Origin: Aerococcus viridans
GTDB lineage: Bacteria; Bacillota; Bacilli; Lactobacillales; Aerococcaceae
Length of the DNA stretch: 6,442 bases
Reading direction: 5' to 3'
Assembly (NCBI RefSeq): GCF_002871935.1
Contig: NZ_PNHQ01000036.1
Coordinates: 1-6,442, forward strand
Positions 5,064 to 6,442 of this stretch are shown in pieces. Below the pieces are notes generated by a model, which saw only the letters and a program-made list of their open reading frames with translations, had not been told where the DNA came from and searched no databases. Numbering within the stretch: position 1 is the first letter of the stretch; each line of letters opens with the position of its first letter. A program made the position numbers and the translations under genes.

Positions 5064-5849
5064 ATGGAAATAATTACTTTTTCTGCCACTAAAGGTGGGG
5101 TTGGTAAAACAACATTAACTTATAACTTTGGAGAATGGTTAGCTGATAAAGGTAACAATGTACTTTTAATAGATAGTGACCACCAATGTAGTTTGTCGCA
5201 GACATATGAGATTTTTAAAACTAGTGGTACACTAGCTGAAATATTTACTAATAATGGAGATAATGTAGAAATCGAACATATTAAAGATAATCTATCTCTA
5301 ATTCCAGCTTCAATGGATTTAGATAAAATCAATAATGCTATTCAAAATAAAGCGAATAAAGAGTTAATATTCTATATGTGGCTTGCAGATAATTATGATG
5401 AACTAAAATCATTTGATTATATTTTAATTGATTGCCACCCTGATTTCTCTACAATTACACAAAATATGATTGCAGTATCAGATAAAGTATTTAGTCCTTT
5501 AGAACCCAGCGAATATAGTTTTATTTCAAAAAGTAACCTAGAATTACGGTTTAAGGACTTTAAAGAAGAAATAATAAATGTAGAAACTAGAAAATCGCTA
5601 GTAACCGCTGAATTATATTTTCTAGGTAATCGCATTAAACATAATACGAAGTCATCTCGAGAGTTTGTTCCAACATTAAAAAGTGATCCGAATGTTATTG
5701 TTTTAATCCCTGAAAAAGAATTGTTTAATAAATCTACTTTAAATCATATGTCTTTAGTTGATATGAAGAAAAATAAAGAAATATACCGTAAACATAAGCA
5801 ATTTTTTGATGACTTAGATAATACTTTTGAAACAATGAGCGAAACATAA
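5064..5849 (+). CDS. parA: ParA-family partition ATPase
   Basis: A 261-residue ATPase of the ParA/MinD/Soj family that moves plasmid copies apart on the nucleoid with a centromere-binding partner. It has the deviant Walker A KGGVGKTT (10-17) with its signature lysine Lys10. The Walker A' stretch LLIDSDHQCSLSQTY contains Asp37 and Asp39, and Walker B YILIDCHPD (119-127) contains Asp123. No N-terminal helix-turn-helix precedes the ATPase domain, so this is the short type Ib class that works with a small RHH protein, which is what follows. AAAGGA (5048-5053) lies 10 nt before the ATG. The final codons form the left arm of the inverted repeat before the partner gene. The presence of this operon is the main evidence that the window is from a plasmid or integrated plasmid. 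Confidence 0.95.
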   Translation: MEIITFSATKGGVGKTTLTYNFGEWLADKGNNVLLIDSDHQCSLSQTYEIFKTSGTLAEIFTNNGDNVEIEHIKDNLSLIPASMDLDKINNAIQNKANKELIFYMWLADNYDELKSFDYILIDCHPDFSTITQNMIAVSDKVFSPLEPSEYSFISKSNLELRFKDFKEEIINVETRKSLVTAELYFLGNRIKHNTKSSREFVPTLKSDPNVIVLIPEKELFNKSTLNHMSLVDMKKNKEIYRKHKQFFDDLDNTFETMSET

Positions 5850-5896
5850 TACGATATATCACGGTATAACGTATTATGTTATGATATAATATGATA
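5843..5896 (+). promoter_or_regulatory. Intergenic repeat array between parA and its partner
   Basis: AACATAATACG (5843-5853) and CGTATTATGTT (5870-5880) are perfect 11-bp arms with a 16-nt spacer; the left arm includes the parA stop. It is followed by TATGATATAATATGATA (5880-5896), which matches 5021-5037 in the parA operator at 14 of 17 positions. TACGATAT (5850-5857) is also present as its complement at 5002-5009. These shared elements are probable binding sites for the RHH protein. Confidence 0.6.
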
Positions 5897-5911
5897 AAGG
5901 GGTGTGTATGT

Positions 5912-6103
5912 ATGGCATTTGAAGATAAAAAAAACCAGTTAAAAGATAGTTTATATAAATCTGAAATTAAATCTAGACGTATTCAAAAATCATTTACATT
6001 AAAAGAAGAAGTTGCAAATGAACTTGTTCGTAAAGCAAAAGAAGAAGAATTGACAGCGTCACGATATTTAGAAAAATTACTAAAAGAACAATTTAATCTT
6101 TAA
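5912..6103 (+). CDS. Ribbon-helix-helix centromere-binding/autoregulatory protein (ParB-like)
   Basis: A 63-residue basic protein with a charged, probably flexible N-terminus (1-22) and a ribbon-helix-helix fold. The beta strand is RIQKSFTL (about 23-30), helix A about 31-45 and helix B about 48-61 (ASRYLEKLLKEQF). Members of this fold bind DNA as dimers through the strand. With type Ib ParA they act as the centromere-binding partner and as repressor of the operon. An in-frame ATG at 5891 would add seven residues, but it overlaps the repeat array and would place the AAAGGGGTG site (5896-5904) inside the gene. That site is 7 nt before the ATG at 5912, which I therefore choose. It lies 62 bp after parA. 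The functional link to ParA is inferred from adjacency, fold and the repeats before both genes. The ParB/ParG label is functional only; it does not resemble classical large ParB. Confidence 0.85.
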   Translation: MAFEDKKNQLKDSLYKSEIKSRRIQKSFTLKEEVANELVRKAKEEELTASRYLEKLLKEQFNL

Positions 6104-6162
6104 ATTTAAAGATATTAATCTTTTAAAAAATAATTAATATTATATGGTAAAATAATTTTATT

Positions 6163-6198
6163 AAAAAAAAAAGAAAAGTGCAGTCAACACTTTTCTTT
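6163..6198. terminator. Intrinsic terminator, strongest on the minus strand
   Basis: AAAGAAAAGTG (6170-6180) and CACTTTTCTTT (6188-6198) are perfect 11-bp arms with a 7-nt loop. On the minus strand the stem is followed by a long U-tract (complement of A6163-6169), ideal for stopping the small RNA from the promoter at 6253-6281. On the plus strand no U-tract follows beyond the stem, but the hairpin could still end the partition operon. Confidence 0.8.
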
Positions 6199-6246
6199 CA
6201 AAAATTGTATCATGCAACTGATACAAAGAATTTTTATATATTTACA
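6163..6246 (-). ncRNA. Predicted small RNA of about 85 nt, unknown target
   Basis: A near-consensus promoter (6253-6281) would start transcription near 6246, and a strong terminator ends it near 6163. The predicted RNA has a short AU-rich 5' end and a first hairpin built from TTGTATCA/TGATACAA (arms 6205-6212 and 6219-6226, 6-nt loop). That stem is extended by five A-U pairs (6200-6204 with 6231-6235). The terminator hairpin follows. The longest reading frame from an ATG is nine codons, without a ribosome-binding site, so it looks non-coding. Position beside a partition operon suggests plasmid copy-number or maintenance control, perhaps antisense to a leader of a gene beyond the right edge. 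The target is not visible here. End points are estimates. Confidence 0.6.
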
Positions 6247-6308
6247 ATTACTATTATACTTATTTCGGATTCGTTTGTAAAGACAAGTATATTATAAATA
6301 ATTGTAAA
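6241..6308. repeat. Long interrupted inverted repeat around the small-RNA promoter
   Basis: TTTACAATTA (6241-6250) and TAATTGTAAA (6299-6308) are perfect 10-bp arms. Inside them TATACTT (6255-6261) pairs with AAGTATA (6285-6291). The whole block could form a cruciform or serve as a regulator-binding site, and the -10 and -35 boxes of the small RNA lie within it. Confidence 0.5.
6253..6281 (-). promoter_or_regulatory. Strong sigma-A-type promoter of the small RNA
   Basis: Read leftward, TTTACA (plus-strand 6276-6281) and TATAAT (6253-6258) are separated by exactly 17 nt. The -10 matches consensus fully and the -35 differs at one position. It is the best promoter match in the window. Confidence 0.75.
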
Positions 6309-6442
6309 CACTCTTTTGTTTGTTGCTGGTACGTCCACTAACAAATAAAGCCAGCTATAAAGATGTCAAGGAATAAATTGAAAGTTTAGGACGTGATTCT
6401 GAAGTGTGATTTTGAAGGAATTTATGTTATTGCTTTTAAAGA
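6309..6442 (+). other. Possible decayed coding sequence, no intact gene
   Basis: Three short readable stretches follow in order in different frames: LLFVAGTSTNK (frame of 6313, stop at 6346), YKDVKE-stop-IESLGRDSEV (frame of 6356, stop at 6407) and FEGIYVIAFK (from 6411 to the edge). Their amino acid composition looks protein-like, and the breaks could be two frameshifts and an internal stop in an old gene. I do not recognise the family. The alternative is structured non-coding DNA: GCTGG (6325-6329) pairs with CCAGC (6351-6355), and TTTGTT (6319-6324) with AACAAA (6340-6345). Confidence 0.25.

Noticed and set aside
5120..5332. 70-codon minus-strand reading frame
   Set aside because: It is antisense to parA and is explained by parA codon structure.
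5417..5635. 72-codon minus-strand reading frame
   Set aside because: It is antisense to parA, with no supporting signals.
5891..5911. Upstream ATG at 5891 for the RHH protein
   Set aside because: It overlaps the repeat array and has no ribosome-binding site; the AAAGGGGTG site is correctly placed for the ATG at 5912.
6163..6246. Fst/par-type toxin-antitoxin RNA pair
   Set aside because: No hydrophobic toxin peptide of about 30 residues is encoded on the opposite strand, and the paired direct repeats of that system are not seen.
1..6442. CRISPR array, tRNA, rRNA or DnaA-box cluster
   Set aside because: No regularly spaced direct repeats, tRNA-like cloverleaf or rRNA-like sequence were seen, and the near-match to a DnaA box at 3527-3535 is single and inside coding sequence.

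Overview
The window is AT-rich, and its gene families and ribosome-binding sites fit a low-GC Gram-positive bacterium, most likely a lactic acid bacterium. A ParA-type ATPase paired with a ribbon-helix-helix protein, a small serine resolvase and a second resolvase fragment point to a plasmid or plasmid-derived region. Species and plasmid family cannot be named from the sequence alone.

Layout, left to right. (1) 1-700: a plus-strand 189-residue protein of unknown function with a degenerate HEPN-like motif, behind a leader hairpin. (2) 737-1294: a complete serine resolvase whose last codons form half of a bidirectional terminator. (3) 1338-4802: a minus-strand cassette read leftward. It starts with a previously unannotated 30-codon peptide gene (4710-4802) with a good ribosome-binding site. 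An intrinsic terminator follows, then a 381-residue TPR-like protein, an ABC ATPase and two ABC-2-type membrane subunits. The last four genes overlap or nearly abut. (4) 4883-4990: the last 35 codons of a second, diverged resolvase, on the same strand as the complete copy. (5) 5008-6103: a partition operon (ParA 261 residues, RHH partner 63 residues), with perfect inverted repeats before parA and between parA and parB. (6) 6104-6442: no intact gene. It holds a strong minus-strand promoter (TTTACA-17-TATAAT) that ends about 85 nt later at a hairpin with a U-tract, so probably a small RNA. The last 130 bases look like decayed coding sequence.

Main discovery candidate: the cassette looks like a self-contained small-peptide production and export (or immunity) system. 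A short, leaderless, amphipathic peptide is expressed from its own promoter. A leaky terminator would give much peptide mRNA and little mRNA for the TPR-ABC genes. No modification enzyme, protease, histidine kinase or DNA-binding regulator is encoded in the cassette. The layout resembles bacteriocin, pheromone or phenol-soluble-modulin-like loci, but I do not recognise the peptide family. Its placement between an intact resolvase and a resolvase 3' fragment suggests a module acquired by a plasmid backbone.
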